From contig NC_018396.1 in assembly GCF_000208865.1 (NCBI RefSeq), forward strand, positions 3,281,101 to 3,345,100: a stretch of 64,000 nt of DNA. The letters are read 5' to 3'. The position numbers and the translations under genes were made by a program. The stretch is from Neospora caninum Liverpool. Lineage: Eukaryota > Apicomplexa > Conoidasida > Eucoccidiorida > Sarcocystidae. Positions 23,701-36,261 of the stretch are shown piece by piece. A model generated the notes under the pieces. That model was not told where the DNA came from. It was given only the letters and a program-made list of their open reading frames with translations, and did no database searches. Each line of letters starts with the position of its first letter. The first letter of the stretch is position 1.

Positions 23701-26700
23701 ATACACCTGCCTCTAATGGAAGTACGTATATTGAGCTTTTTCGTTTTATCGCGAACAGAGGTTTGTCTACAAGAAAACACACATGGAGGGAGAAGAGAGA
23801 ACCGATTCGAGATGTCGTAAGCCAGGTGTCATGGCATGTTGCGGATGTCAAGCTTTCTGTCAAGGGTCGCGCGCCTGCAGTGGATCTTAGCGAGCAGAAC
23901 GAATGCCCCGGCTCTCCAAAATACAGAGCATAGCAGAAGACGTCTCTGGAGGGCAGACGAGAGGCAGGTGAGGCTCGAATTCAAGCATCCGAGACAGTAG
24001 GCAGCGGCCTTTGAGCCCCCGTAGAGACCCAACCGAAGGAAACTACGCAAATCCGCGAGTGGAGCGCGGGAAATCTTTGCACTCCGATGACACATAGAGG
24101 CATATATATATATATATATATATGGCAGCAGGAATCGATTCGTGCCTTATATACGCCGTCATTCACTGCTCCACCAAACGGGCGAGAGCTCGAAGGCTAG
24201 CCGGCGCCCCGCAAGCTTTAACTACTTCCTCCTCAATCCACATTCGAGCGGCTTTGTCGTCTGCATGTAGACAAATGCACACACTTCTATGCACACACGT
24301 GTGCGTATGCATCCTGTGCATACGTCTAGATGTGCCTTTAAGCAATAGTTCTGCAATTATATGAAGGACAGTCAAGCGCACAGAAACGAGTACGTCGCAG
24401 TTGCGTGGGTGCGAAGTCCCGTCACACCAACAGAAAAGGAGGATTAAAGAACGGGACGGGCGCCTCTTCCATGTTTCAGTTGAAAAAAACAGGTGGGGGA
24501 TTCTCTATTCGACTGTGACCAGGCAAGGTGGTTGAATGACGCTCGGTTGTCCCGTCTGGTGGCGGCGGAAAAGCTGCTCCAGAGAAGCAAAGAAAAGCTA
24601 CGCTTCCAACAATGAGGGCTGCGTTTCTGCCTTGCGTGGCTTCGTAACCGCGTGATGGAGAAAATTTAGGTGCCGCTAAAGAGGAATCAAAGTCCAACTG
24701 CAATTGTATTGCTGGATGAAAAGCCGGTTTTTCTAGGCTCGTTCACACCTTTAAGGAGGCCTGCTTGTGTGGATGGGACCGCAGACTACTGGATGACAAC
24801 CACCGATCCTCGAGAGCCAGTGGTCGATAAAAACGCTAGCTTCCGGGAAAGTAACACATCTTGGGGTCTCGTATATATGCAGTTTCAGTGACATCGCAGT
24901 GCAGGTACCAGTGATTTTACTTGCATCCCGAAATCCTGACTCGAAACCATCATCCTTCTTCAGACACCCCCCCACCCAGCGCTCTAAACAGACACCGCAC
25001 TTTGCAGTTGTTGCCCGCGACAAGGAAAGGAACGGAGCTGAGAGTTTCCGCTGTCTCAGCTGCTCGAATCAGCGGAGTTTCTAGGCAGACCCGTTTAGAA
25101 GCCCAATGACACAGGGACACATATATATGAGCAGAGTGCGGGCGCATGCCCCTTAAGGTGGTGAGACAGGCTCCAGTACGCCGCCAGCGTAATCTAAGAG
25201 GAAAATAGATAAGTTTGTCGTTCCGAAAGGCAAATCATATCGCGCAAGCGCCTTCTAAGTCATCAAACACATGTCCTGAATCTTCCATATCCCAAAATGC
25301 AAGCACATACATGTTTCTATATGCGCAGCTCTGTGTGCTTCCGCGCGATACATGCATATATATATATATATATATATCTAAATACACGATTCATGGATGG
25401 ATATGTGGATGACTATCAGCGTATAGGTAGTCAATCAAGATGTATTCAATGCACGTGGTGTAAGGACGGGGTCCTGGTCTGTCCTCCAAACTGGTCGTTT
25501 GTGTGTTATTCTTGCGTCGCGAACCAAATGTGCACTCTATTGAGCCTTCACTGAGAAGTTGCAAAGGACGTGAGGTTTCCGTTCTTTTTTCCGCTAGGAA
25601 AATGTGCTGCTCGTGTCATACCAAGGTCCCTGCTCCCAGTTCCTTGGAATTTGCGCCTATGTAGTTTCAGGGGAAAGGGAGGCACGATGGAGAGAGGACG
25701 AGAGGATAATCAGAGAACAAAAGATGGTAGTGAGGAAAAGAGGAGGGACCGGATAAGGAGAGGACCGGGCAAGAACAAGAAGATACAGGAGGGAAAAGGA
25801 GAGAACAAGATGTTCGAAAGGGCACAAGGAGAGGATAGGGAGAGAACAAGAAAGGGATAGGGAGAGAGAGGGACGAGGATAAGCAGAGACCACGGATAGA
25901 ACTGAGAGATAATACGAAGCGAATGATGAAAGAAAAAACAAGAGACGCCAAGCCGTGGCGAGGAAGTGAACACGTGGGGGATACGGAGAACAAAGAAGAG
26001 GTTAGGCAGGGGACAGGGAAATAGGGAAGGAGAAACAAACCGAAGAAGAGAAGAGGGCAACAAAACAGACAGGGTAGCAGCAAGGCGGAAAGACGCCAGC
26101 CAGTGTGTGCGCCTGATGATCAACGAAGCGTGGACGGAGGGGAAAGAGGGGAAAGAAGAGAGATAAGGAAGAATGGCAAGCATAAGACTCGGAAGACTGT
26201 TCCCGTCGTTCTTTTTCGAAGGAAGGCTAGAAATTGAAACAACCGGATCGAGAGGAAGCTCGGAGCGGTGAGCCTGGAAGGTGAATCAAGAACCAGAAGT
26301 CAGCTGCGTTCCTCTCGGAACACCGAAGGAAAGAAAAGAAGTAAGAGTTCTTGGTGTGCGGAGGGCCAGATCGGGAGCAAGAGTTACTTTGTCTTGCAGA
26401 CACAGATGGAAAAGAAAGGAGAAGTAGGGGAGGAAACGAAAACAGCAAACCGTGTCTCCACCCCGCCGGTCGAGAAGGCAACACAGAAAGGCAGAGTGAG
26501 AAGGAAAGAAACGGAAAGGCCATCAATTTCTGCGGAGGTGCGGGCGAAGAAGTGTGGGGAAAAAGAGGCGCGAGAAGAATACGCAGGAAGGAAGAAAAAG
26601 CAAGCCCGCCGGCCCCTGGCTTTTCACCAGCCGCAAGGGCCACGCGCGGGGAGAGAGACGGGGACTGAGAGGGGCTGACGACGGGGACATGCAGCTCTTT

Positions 26701-29053
26701 TGACTCTCTTCGTTTCTGGCGACTTCGCGTCTTCCGTCTGACCAGTTGCGAGGTTTGCCGAGCGGCGAGCGGGTGTCCATCTCCCAGTTCGGCCATTCCG
26801 TGCAAGTGCGTCGTCGATTTCGTCAGAAACACATCTTTTCACATATCCACGAGAAATCGGTCTTTGGTGATGCGCCTGTCCCTGAGTCTCTCGACTTTTT
26901 GTATCGAAGCTGCCGCTCTGTCCCGACACTTCTCGCGGTGTCGCTTGCAGCGCGTGTCCCGGTTCCTGTTCCGCTTTCCCCGTCACAAACCTGGAGCGAA
27001 AAGGCGTCGCGTCTTTTCGTTCGCCTGTCGACTTTGAACGCAGGAATGGAAAAAAGCAGCGGGTAGTCTTGCTTTCAAAAACATGACCGGTGCGCGGCCT
27101 GTGAGTTCTCCGAGGCCACCCCTGAAACCCTCGCCGCTCCCCTCGTCGCCTCGGCGGCGCCTCTTTTTTCTGCTGTTGCGCTCCCCTCGAAAAAGGCATC
27201 GCCGAGCAGCGAATTACCGCCTTGCCACGCGCGTGTAAGTGAGATGTGTTGGTGACGCGTGCGTCCTGGTCTCGCCCCATCTCGGTGTATCATAGGTGTG
27301 TCGGCATCGCCGTTTTGAGGAGTAAAGCCTCAGATGTGTAGCTCCACGCTAGATGCACACACGCAACGGCGCACATCTCTGACTGTATGTACACTTCAAC
27401 CCAGCTGCAGTTCCGCAGATAGGCGCCGATCAACGGATGCACGCCTTCGAGAGAGGTTGGCTTTTTTTAGGGGCTCGGACTTCCGAAGCCGCTCTGCGCC
27501 GTCTTTCCTTTCGTGGCTGTCCCGGGCCGTTCAACGAGTCGTGTGAGCTGCCGCTCCCCTCGTGTGCAACTTTGTGCATCTCCCTGGACATCGCGATGGA
27601 CACAGCTGTGTCAATGCTTAGCAGCATTTGAAAGGATCTCCGTTTCCTAAGAGCACGCGTCGGTGGGAGGCCTGTGTACCCGAGAACCTCTCTTCATCGA
27701 CAGTGGGCGGCAGCGTTCGCGACTCACGTGTGCTCCTTTGTCCGTGTCCTTCTCTGCATGTGCATTTGAAGCGTCGCAAGACTGGACGTATGCAGACTAG
27801 ACATAGACCTAGATGCAATCATAGATGTGTATGGACATCTATAGGTCTTTTCGCCACTGCCTATATCTGGAGGTTTGTCTAGGAAAAGCCTGCTACTCGT
27901 ATCCTTTTGCGTGGAAACATCTCGGAATGCGTGGAAGGACCAGAGAAGCAGGCAGAGTGATCCGACTACGGACTGTGTATGCTTGCTTTTGTGTAGACAG
28001 AAACATTGACGTCCTGTGTCACAAAAATGTGAATATGTGAGTGATGTGGATGCACCGTCAAGAAGCTCCGTGTGTGTCGTTTCTCCTTACGTTGCTCGAC
28101 CGCGTACCTACATGTGTGTACGTCTCGACAGACCCGCGTGAGTCTCTGCGCCCCTAGGCGCGCATGTCTTAGGTTTTATTGGGAACTGAGAATGTGTCAC
28201 GGGTAGACCCCTATGAGAACAAAGGTGTTGATTCCTTTCAGGTGTCAAAGCGGTTCTCTCTCTTTGTTGAAACATAGGTTTTTATTTCCTCTCACGCGAA
28301 AAAGGGTTCAGGCACTGGACGAGAAGGCCACTCTAGCGATAAGTCTCGCGGGACTGGTATCGCCCACGCGAAAAGGTCTCTTTTCTTGGTTCGTGTTTCG
28401 CCATTCTCTCTTGCCGTAGCCCTTTTGGTCTGTGGACACCACCCGACTCCAGAGCTCGGAGCTTCCTCTGTCTCTCCGCAGTGTTGTTTTTGACGAAGAC
28501 CAGGCGGACGCGCGCCGGAGGTTTTCCTGGTCGCCTCTCCGGGCTCGACTCATCTCTTCATGCGAACAGACCCCTCGCCTGTGGAGACGCGTGGCTTTTT
28601 TTGCTTTTTTCCGTTGCCTAATTGCCCAAGAGGAGGCTGCCGCGCCTTCGCGCAAGGCGCCATTCGACTCTCTTGCGCACACATCCAGGACTTGTGGTCA
28701 GTGCGACGGGCGTGGAGCTGCTTTCTCTCCCTCGTGTTTGGTTTTTGCTGTCTTCTCTCCCGTTTCTGGCGCCGTCTCGCCGGTGACGGATCAGGAACTC
28801 TGCCTGCCGCTCCAGTGCGAGTGTCTGGCCAGCTGTGTCCCTTTTTATCGCTCTTTGCTCTCGCGTTTTTTCGCCGTCGGCGGGGCCTCTGCAAAGAATG
28901 CGCCGATGCAGCCGCGCTTCTCAGCTCCGTGCAAGCTTCCAGGAGCCCGAGAACACGCGCGTCGCCGTCTAGAGGACCACGGCCCTAGACGTAGACGTGC
29001 GGTGCGAGTCGTGCGCAGGCACTGCCTTTTCCCCGGCATCTTTTATCTCCGCC
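20772..29053. other. Gene-poor 8.3-kb spacer between divergent genes
   Basis: No exon with recognisable homology or a clear splice-consistent frame was found. The stretch separates the starts of the minus-strand GID2-like gene and the plus-strand HAD-like gene. It must contain their promoters and 5' untranslated regions, and possibly non-coding transcripts. It holds (TA)n runs at 21027-21049, 24102-24124 and 25356-25377, CCCTAA-like motifs at about 21130-21215 and 21730-21750, and a purine-rich tract at 25680-26170. Open frames such as 22542-23192 (-), 26624-27280 (-) and 28432-29301 (+) look non-coding or are out of frame with the gene. Confidence 0.55.
25680..26170. repeat. Polypurine (GA-rich) tract
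   Basis: For nearly 500 bases the plus strand is overwhelmingly A and G (AGAGAGAACAAGAAAGGG-like), with C and T rare. It lies in the gene-poor spacer. I see no coding signal in it. Confidence 0.85.
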
Positions 29054-32000
29054 ATGCACAGACTCCCGCTGCTCAGAAATCTGGGTTTCGAGGTCACACA
29101 ACCGGAGACCGAGCCTTCTCTCTCTGCCCCGCTGCCGAGTCCGGAGGACGCGCCCGCGTGCCCGGCGAGCGTGGCGAGTTCGCTGGGAGGAACCGCGGCG
29201 CTTCCTTTCCATGCTTCGCCGTCCTCTTCCCCACCGTTCGTCTCCCCTCTGAAGTGCCATGGCGACGCAAACCTGTCTCGAGACTCCGCAATCTCTTCTG
29301 AGGCGCGAGGGGAACCGCCGCGCGGGCTCAAGTCGCTGAAAAGTCCCCTCAAACCTCGGAGACACTTCCCTTCTCTCTTGGCTTTCTCGCCGCCGTCCTT
29401 GGTGTCTTCCGGTCCCCGTGTCACGCTGTCGGCTTCCCCGCCTGTGAGCGCCCGACCCTCGAGCCGAGGCACCGCGAAGGAGCCGGAGCTGGCGGGCCGT
29501 CTGCAGCAGCAAGATGCCGAGGCGGAAAGCGCCGCGGGGACATCGGAGACGCCGGAGAAAAGTGACTTCCGTTCAAGGGATGGCTGGGAAACGCAGCGCG
29601 AAAACGGGCACGCCGGCAAGGATCGCGAAGATCACGCAGACCAGGCCGCCCGCGGTCTCGCAGATGTTGAGCTGTTTGGACTCACGGACGGTCAATGCAC
29701 GAAAACAGAACGTAAGCCATCCGCAACTGACTTTGAGAGCAGCGGAACCAGCACGCGAAAATTCGCCTCAGACACTTCAGTCGATTTTGTCGGCATTCAC
29801 TGGCACACATGCTTCCATTTCTCTGAATCTATCTCTATCTATCTCTGTCTATCTCTATCTCTATCCGTCTATCTATATCTATCTATATCTATCTCTGTAT
29901 ATCTATATCCATCTTTCTGTCTCTCTATCTCTCTATCTATCTGTATCTACCTATATCTATCTCTACCTCTCTATATCTGTCTATCTATATCTATCAATCT
30001 ATCTATCTATCTATATCTATCTATCTATATCTATCTATCTATCTATCTATCTATGGACGAGAGGAGATGCGAGAAGATCTCCAAAAGCCTTCGCAGGAAG
30101 GTCAGTGCGTCGATTGGCGGAGTCGCGGCCTGTGAATTGTAGCCGTCCATTCACACCAATGAACGCCTCCTTAAAACTGTGCCTCGCAGATGCTTGCCAC
30201 AGGAATGTGCGTATGTTGCAAGTTTCTACGTAGCCTTACGTATATATATATATATATATATCATGTCCGTAGCCGTGATGCGGCTCGGTTGTTACCTATC
30301 CGCATCGGGAATTGCAGGTCCATGTGTGTCTTCGCGTGCATCGAAGTGCATATCTGTTTTTCCGTGTCCCTTCGCCTTGCCGCGGGTGTTGCAGCGCGGG
30401 ATCGAGACGGAATGACAGACTCCCAGAAAATCAACGGCGGCCAGCCGAGCGCCTCACAGGGCGAGACCACCTTCTCCGTCCAAACAATAGAACTAGACCG
30501 CAAAGATGATTTCCGTCTCAAGTATCTCCAGAAACTGTCATACTCGTACGTTTTTTTCGTTTTGCCCATGCTGAGAGGTCCCCTCTCTCTGTGTGGTTCA
30601 CGTCACTCGAAGCATTTAAGCACGCGGGTTGCAAGTCCTAAAACATACCAGTGTCACGCCCACGGGATGAAGCACCAAGCAACTCTCCACATCCATGTGT
30701 ATGTGGATACATACGCTTATTTGTGGACACGTATGCGCCTGTAGATATATGCAACTGCTGATCCACCTCGTGTGTGCTCCCGTCTGGACGTGGAAAGCAA
30801 ACATATATATATATATATATATATACGTAGCCGCGTGTCATTACAGATATGTATATTCATCCAGATGCGTATTCTACGTGCCTCATGTGTATATGTGTGC
30901 ACTTGATCAATGAAAGAGACAAAGAACAATCGAACAAGTGTACAGTGTAACGCATGCGTGGCTGGTGGTGGACCGCTTAATCGAATTGAGCCGGTGTCTT
31001 GTTGATTCGCTCGAGTCCCCCCACGAATCTCACGTTCGTTTCTACTCAGACGCGTTTGGCTGCCGCGCTCGAGACGCTCCCCGAGCCATCAAACAGGTAC
31101 AAAGCAGCTTTGCCTTTCGTCCTCGTTGCTTTCCTGGTGTGTAGCGACGAAAACGTGGAAATTGGCGACTGTGCATGCGCCGCAGGCACGGTTTGAGTGA
31201 GTGTGCGTGCGTCGTCCCCTCTAATATGCTTTACTCGGATCGGACAGGCGCCCGCCAGGCGTTTCGAAGTCACGCTGCGACATAACGCCCACGTTCTTCC
31301 CTTTCTCTGCAAGTACCAGAATCGTGTTCTCATTGTCGCTGGCTCCTCACCGTCTCTCTAATAATGCGTGTGTCTGTGTCCACCTCGCTCTGTGTGCGTA
31401 TCGTCCTAACCTTTCTATGTGTAGATCCGGATTCACACGTGTCTGCGTCTTGGTAGATAGATTTGAACCGATAATGGATGTAGCGACATGGTGCTCTGCC
31501 CGATATTCATGGGTCGCGAGATAACTGACAAAATGGATGCATGTTGTGTGGAAAGGCAGCGGCAAGAGTAGGCGATTCCATATAGTGAGGCCCTCGTCCT
31601 TTTGCTCTGCCGCGGAAATCTGTTTTTCAGTGACAATTTTCGACTGGGACGACACGCTGCTCTGCACGTCGTTCCTGAATGCAGTCTGCCACACTCCGGA
31701 CTGGCGCCTGGCGTGCGATGAGCACCTCCAGAAGATTGAGGTGCACGCGGTAAGGTTGTTTTGGTCATCCAGGGACTCAGATTCGCCTGCCTTTGCCATT
31801 CTTTGCGGGTCTCGGAGGCGCCTTTTCCTTCCACGGTGCCTCGATACGTCATCTTTGCGGACCGGCGATGGAGGCGCTTGTGAAGGAACACGACAGATAC
31901 TCCACTTCACATTTCAGGCGAAGATTACCCTGCGCCACTGCCAGAGACGGCCAGGACTTCTCCACAGCTCGTAATTCACCTACAAACGTGCACTTGCTGC

Positions 32001-35000
32001 ATATACACTCCCCGTACTTTATCTGCAGGCATCCGTTCATAGGCTGAGTGTTTCCACGCATGCCGCCTTAGTCGTGCAGTGGAGGTGATTCGATGTGGGG
32101 TGTCTTTGCTCTTCGTCTTCAGAAAGCGTTGCTCGAGCTGGCAATGCGCTTCGGACGAGTCTTCATCATAACAAACGCCGTGGAAGGCTGGGTTGAGCAC
32201 TCCTCCAAAAAGTTTCTGCCCGGCTTGGTTCCTCTCTTGCAAAAGTAGGCAGAGTCTCTCGACACGGCGACAATGACATCGGAGACAACCGAGCCAACGA
32301 ATCTGTCTGTTGCCTTTCTCACCGTTATGCCTAGGTATTCGTCTGTGCAGCTGGATGTGCAAGCTTTCAGGTATGGACAAACGTATTTGCCTCGCTTTTT
32401 TTCTACGTGCGAGAGCCTACAGGGCTGCAGGTGGTCCCAAGTGGACAAAAAACGGTGTGGATGCCTTCCCGCCCGTCTTTTGTTGTTTTCAGAATCCCCA
32501 TCATCTCGGCGCGAAACCGATTCGAGGCGGTCTTTCCCGGAGAGTATCATCAGTGGAAGGTAGGTTCGTTTCCTCTCGCAGAATCGCATGACCCTAGGAA
32601 AACGCGGCACCCGACTCCTCGCGCGCACCTGCGCAGAAGGGGTGTGGGCAAAGCGAAGTCTCTCTTCAGCTCGACTGCCGCTCCCACTCTCTGGGTCGCT
32701 GTCTCTCTGGCTTTACGCTCGCTTGAGCCCTGAACGGATTGACTGTTTCTCGCGATTCTGCCTTCTCCTGCATCCCACGTGTCGCGGCGACCCAGTAAAT
32801 GTGCGTAGGTGCCACGTCTGGACACGCATGCATGTCCCTGCATGCAGAGGACCCTGCGCATGCATGCAGGGACATACACCATGCGAACGCGCATCCAGTT
32901 TTGCACCTCTGTGCGTGTGTGCGTCCCTCTGTAGATGCAGAGATGCTTGTATCTACGTTTGTCGGTATATCCGTATATGTATGAATTCGTGTATTTGTGT
33001 ATTGGTATATGCATGTACACACATGTGTCTGAATAGGCGTATGCATGCGGATGCAACTGCGTTTGTGCATATTGATGGATGCCTCCGTGCATGCAGGTCC
33101 AAGCATTTCTGGAAGTTCGCCGGCAGCTCAACCGCGAAATCATCACCAACCTGATCTCGGTGGGGGACTCCATTATTGAGATGGACGCCGTCCATGTCAT
33201 GGGAAAGTACGTTGCTCCTTGGACCTCGGAGCGGGATCCCAACGGACTTGTCACTCGTGCCGCTGGCTTTTCTTCTCTGCTCTTTTCGCACTTGACGCAT
33301 CTCTGCCTCCGTGCTCCCGTGTCGTCTTTGCCCCTGCTTGCATACAGACTTGTGCACCTCTGATCTTTGTGACCACACTCTGAGGCGTGTACGCCGCTGT
33401 TCCGGCTCCTCCGTCGCCTGTTTTCTCCGCTCTTGACCCTCCGTGTCTTCTCCGTCCCCTTCCCTGCGGAGGCCAAGAGAGGCGCCTCAGTGCGGATTCA
33501 AGGCACAAAAACTCGCACACATGTCGCCCCGTTTCTCTTGGCATGTGCACTTTGAGAAAATACACGCTTGCCGACCTTGTCCCTGGCTCTCTGCTCTCTC
33601 CTCGCGGCCTTCAGGGAATTCTCGCAGGCTCTTGTTAAAACTGTAAAGCTTCGGGACGATCCTTCTCCGGAGGAGCTTGTAAGGAGATTTCTCGAAACTT
33701 AGCTTGCGGAGTGCTGTCTGCGGTCAGGGAGGGGGCCTCCAGACCGGACACGAGAACGCATGCAAACGTCCTGAATCGATGCACCCAGTCCAGTCGTTTC
33801 GCCGCACCCCCCCCCCCCCCAGGGGGACACTGGATCCATATACGATCCTCGGGTGCATGCGGCTGTCTAGATACGTTCCATGGTACCATGTGTATGTAGT
33901 CGAGAGATACGCGTGAGGAGCGTGTACAAGGGTATCTTCTGCACATACGCAGGTGATGTACTCCCTTTACTACTGTTATACGTAGACATATATTTACGTA
34001 CATATATGACACCTTTTTGGTGATTTATGGACGCACACGGATTTATATTGAGTTGGCGTGGGTTGTAGATTCGCGCGTGTCGATGGCGAGGTGAACTTGA
34101 AGGTGAAACGCACGGTTGCGCTGGTCTTTTTGAGCTCGGGTGGGTTTTCTGCTTTGTCGGCGGCTGCCTCTGCAGGCGAAGCAACTGGAGGTGGTTTCCA
34201 GCAAGTTCGAAAGCATTTGTCAGAGTGCATGCAATCTGAGGGTCGGCCTGGAAAGGTACGAAGCCGTAAAACCTGCCGCGAGCATACGGCCACAAACTGT
34301 TTCCCAGAGCGCACGTTCTGTTCTCTCTGGCGCCTCCGACGTCTCAGTGCGCCGCCTGTGGGGCTGTTGTCTTGCTCCGGGGAGGCGCGGGGCGTCGAGG
34401 CCTGTCGAGAGCCTGAAGGTGGGCCCAGACAGAGGATATAGGCAAACGCACCCAGCTCGGGGGGAAGCTTTACACGCGCCTTGAGAAGCATTCGCCAGGA
34501 AGTCTACGAGCCGGGAGAACGAGAAAAGAGGAAAAAGTTTGGCAGGAGCGAGTGGACGGCGAGGTCTCGGGAGAGAAGGCGCGCGTGTCACGTTACGGGA
34601 AGGAAAGTGTTTTGCCGAGTCACGAGCACAGTCTCGCACACCTGTCTTGGTGCCGCGTTGGGTGATGGAAAAGTCGCTCTTTTCTCCGGATTTGCGTGCT
34701 CTCGCTTTTCTCTCGCAGGACGTGGGCAGACGACACCGACGAAGAGGGCCCAGACGGCGAGTACGGATCGTTTGTTCCGGCTCCAGGGCGCTTCGGAACA
34801 CCGCCTCTGGCTGACACAGCCGGCGACGCTTCGCCAGTCTCTGGCCGAGAGCCTGCGAGTCAGGCGAGCATCCAGTTTTCTGCGCGGGGGAATTTGCGGG
34901 TGCACGAGGATTTTGCAGGCCAGAGAAGCGGGAACGAGGCTCCGCGAGAAGAGGGACGCGCACATGCAAGGTACCTCGCACTGGAGTCTCGAGCCTGGCA

Positions 35001-36261
35001 GGCGCTACACCACATACGCGAGGAGTACGGGATCCACATCCTGCATCGGCTTATTGAAGAGCACGGCGTGCATGCACTCCAGCGCATGATCGACGAACAC
35101 GGGGTGCAAATAGTGCAGCAGATGGTCGAGGAGCGCCGCTTGCGAGCGGCTGAGACGGAGACAGGCGACGCTTCCGGAGCTGGGCCACGCCACCTCGATG
35201 AGGGTAGGCGGGCGGTCCTCGACGCAGCCCAAGATGTGAGCGCTGAGGTGGGGGGCCGAGAAGAACTGTCTCAAGACCGAGCGCTATCAGTCGTCGAGGC
35301 GACAGGGGCGAGATTCGGTCCAGAGCGAGAACTGACACCAGACAGCGTCTATGCCATCCAGGAAGTGCTTGCGCGCGACGCGAGTGGGATGCAGCCCATT
35401 CGAGAGGAGCAAGATCCGTTGGCTTCTCAAAAATCCCCCGACGCCCAGAGGATTCGGAACAGCCAACCCCCTGATCACCAGCGCCGGAGACAGGAGTTCC
35501 CATTGCTCGCTCACGAGCCGCCAGCCGTCGGATACACAAGCACGCCCTTGTCGGTCTCTGCGTCTTCTCTGTCCCCGACTCTTTCGGCTTCATCTTTCAC
35601 TTCGGCTCCGGACTCATCTGCCTCGCCCTATTCTCCTTCCTCCACTTCCCCTTCGTGCTTTTCTCCTTCTGCTAGTCCTGTTTCTCCTCCCTGTTCTCCT
35701 TTCTTTTCTTCCACGTTTGCCTCTTCTCCCTCTTCCCCGTCGTTTCCTCCCTCTTCTTCCCCGTCGTTTCCTCCCTCTTCTTCCCCGTCGTTTCCTCCCT
35801 CTTCTTCCCCGTCGTTTCCTCCCTCTTCTTCCCCGTCGTTTCCTCCCTCTTCTTCCCCGTCGTTTCCCCCCTCTTCATCCTCTTCGTTTCCTCCCTCTTC
35901 GTCCCCGTCGTTTCCTCCCTCTTCTCATTTGTCGCCGCCTCCTCCATGGGCGTCTCTGCCGTGTGCATCTGGGCCCGATTCGCCTTCCTCTGAGCCTTCA
36001 GTCCCAGCGAGTTGGGCATCCCCGTCTTTCCCGCCGCCTGCTTTGTCGTCTTTCCGTGATTCAGCCGTCACGGAGACGCCTGCTTCTCCTCTCTCTGCGT
36101 CTGCTGAACGTCTTGCTGCCTCATCGCTTGCCGCAAACGGTGAGCAGCACAACCGACCTGGCCTTTGCGAGAATGGCGAAGTTGAGAAGCATGGGGCGAC
36201 GGAACTTTGGAGATCCAGCGTCTCTTCTTCCTGTGCTGATGCGTGGCTTGGGGAACAATGA
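29054..36261 (+). CDS. HAD-like hydrolase-fold protein with Ser/Pro-rich C-terminus
   Basis: Ten exons: 29054-29711, 30395-30545, 31050-31096, 31631-31749, 32123-32244, 32493-32559, 33097-33206, 33615-33678, 34176-34255, 34719-36261. All junctions are GT-AG and phase-consistent, giving 986 residues. Residues about 286-470 carry haloacid dehalogenase motifs: I is FDWDDT (Asp290, Asp292), II is FIITNA (Thr342), a lysine in HQWK (388) may be III, and IV is SVGDSIIEMD (Asp412). The family mostly hydrolyses phosphate esters through an aspartyl-phosphate; the substrate here is unknown. It resembles an uncharacterised protist/algal HAD group (remembered, not searched). Near 568-612 are near-repeats of an Ile/Leu-His-Glu helix (HIREEYG, RLIEEHG, RMIDEHG, QMVEERR). 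A minisatellite-coded tail of SFPPSSSP units follows. The N-terminal 219 residues are low complexity; translation could instead begin at the in-frame ATG at 30412. No signal peptide is seen. Confidence 0.82.
29822..30055 (+). repeat. (CTAT)n/(CTCTAT)n microsatellite in intron 1
   Basis: About 230 bases of CTAT, CTCTAT and CTGTAT units fill part of the first intron of the HAD-like gene. They become a nearly pure CTAT run at the 3' end (about 29996-30055). One strand is almost free of G until that end. Confidence 0.95.
30239..30262. repeat. (TA)n microsatellite in intron 1
   Basis: A TA run about 130 bases upstream of the second exon of the HAD-like gene. Confidence 0.9.
30803..30825. repeat. 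(TA)n microsatellite in intron 2
   Basis: A TA run inside the second intron of the HAD-like gene. Confidence 0.9.
32832..32875. repeat. 15-bp perfect inverted repeat containing TGCATGC
   Basis: The arms are 32832-32846 (ATGTCCCTGCATGCA) and 32861-32875, separated by 14 bases, inside an intron of the HAD-like gene. Both arms contain TGCATGC. The RNA could form a 15-bp hairpin. TGCATGC-type elements are known in coccidian promoters and as apicomplexan AP2-family binding sites; a role at this intronic site is inference. Confidence 0.8.
35738..35931 (+). repeat. 24-bp coding minisatellite (SFPPSSSP units)
   Basis: About eight tandem 24-base units, each starting TCGTTTCCTCCCTCTTC, encode Ser-Phe-Pro-Pro-Ser-Ser-Ser-Pro in the last exon of the HAD-like gene. 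Units differ by single bases, mostly silent or Pro/Ser changes. Copy number probably varies between strains. Confidence 0.93.

Noticed and set aside
28432..29301. 289-codon plus-strand frame upstream of the HAD-like gene
   Set aside because: It overlaps the first HAD exon in a different frame and shows no domain; probably 5' leader sequence.
29996..30055. Regular CTAT spacing considered as a possible repeat array of the CRISPR type
   Set aside because: It is a plain four-base microsatellite with no unique spacers, in a eukaryotic intron.
33808..33822. Run of about 13 cytosines in an intron of the HAD-like gene
   Set aside because: A simple homopolymer; too short and isolated to argue for a structure or site.
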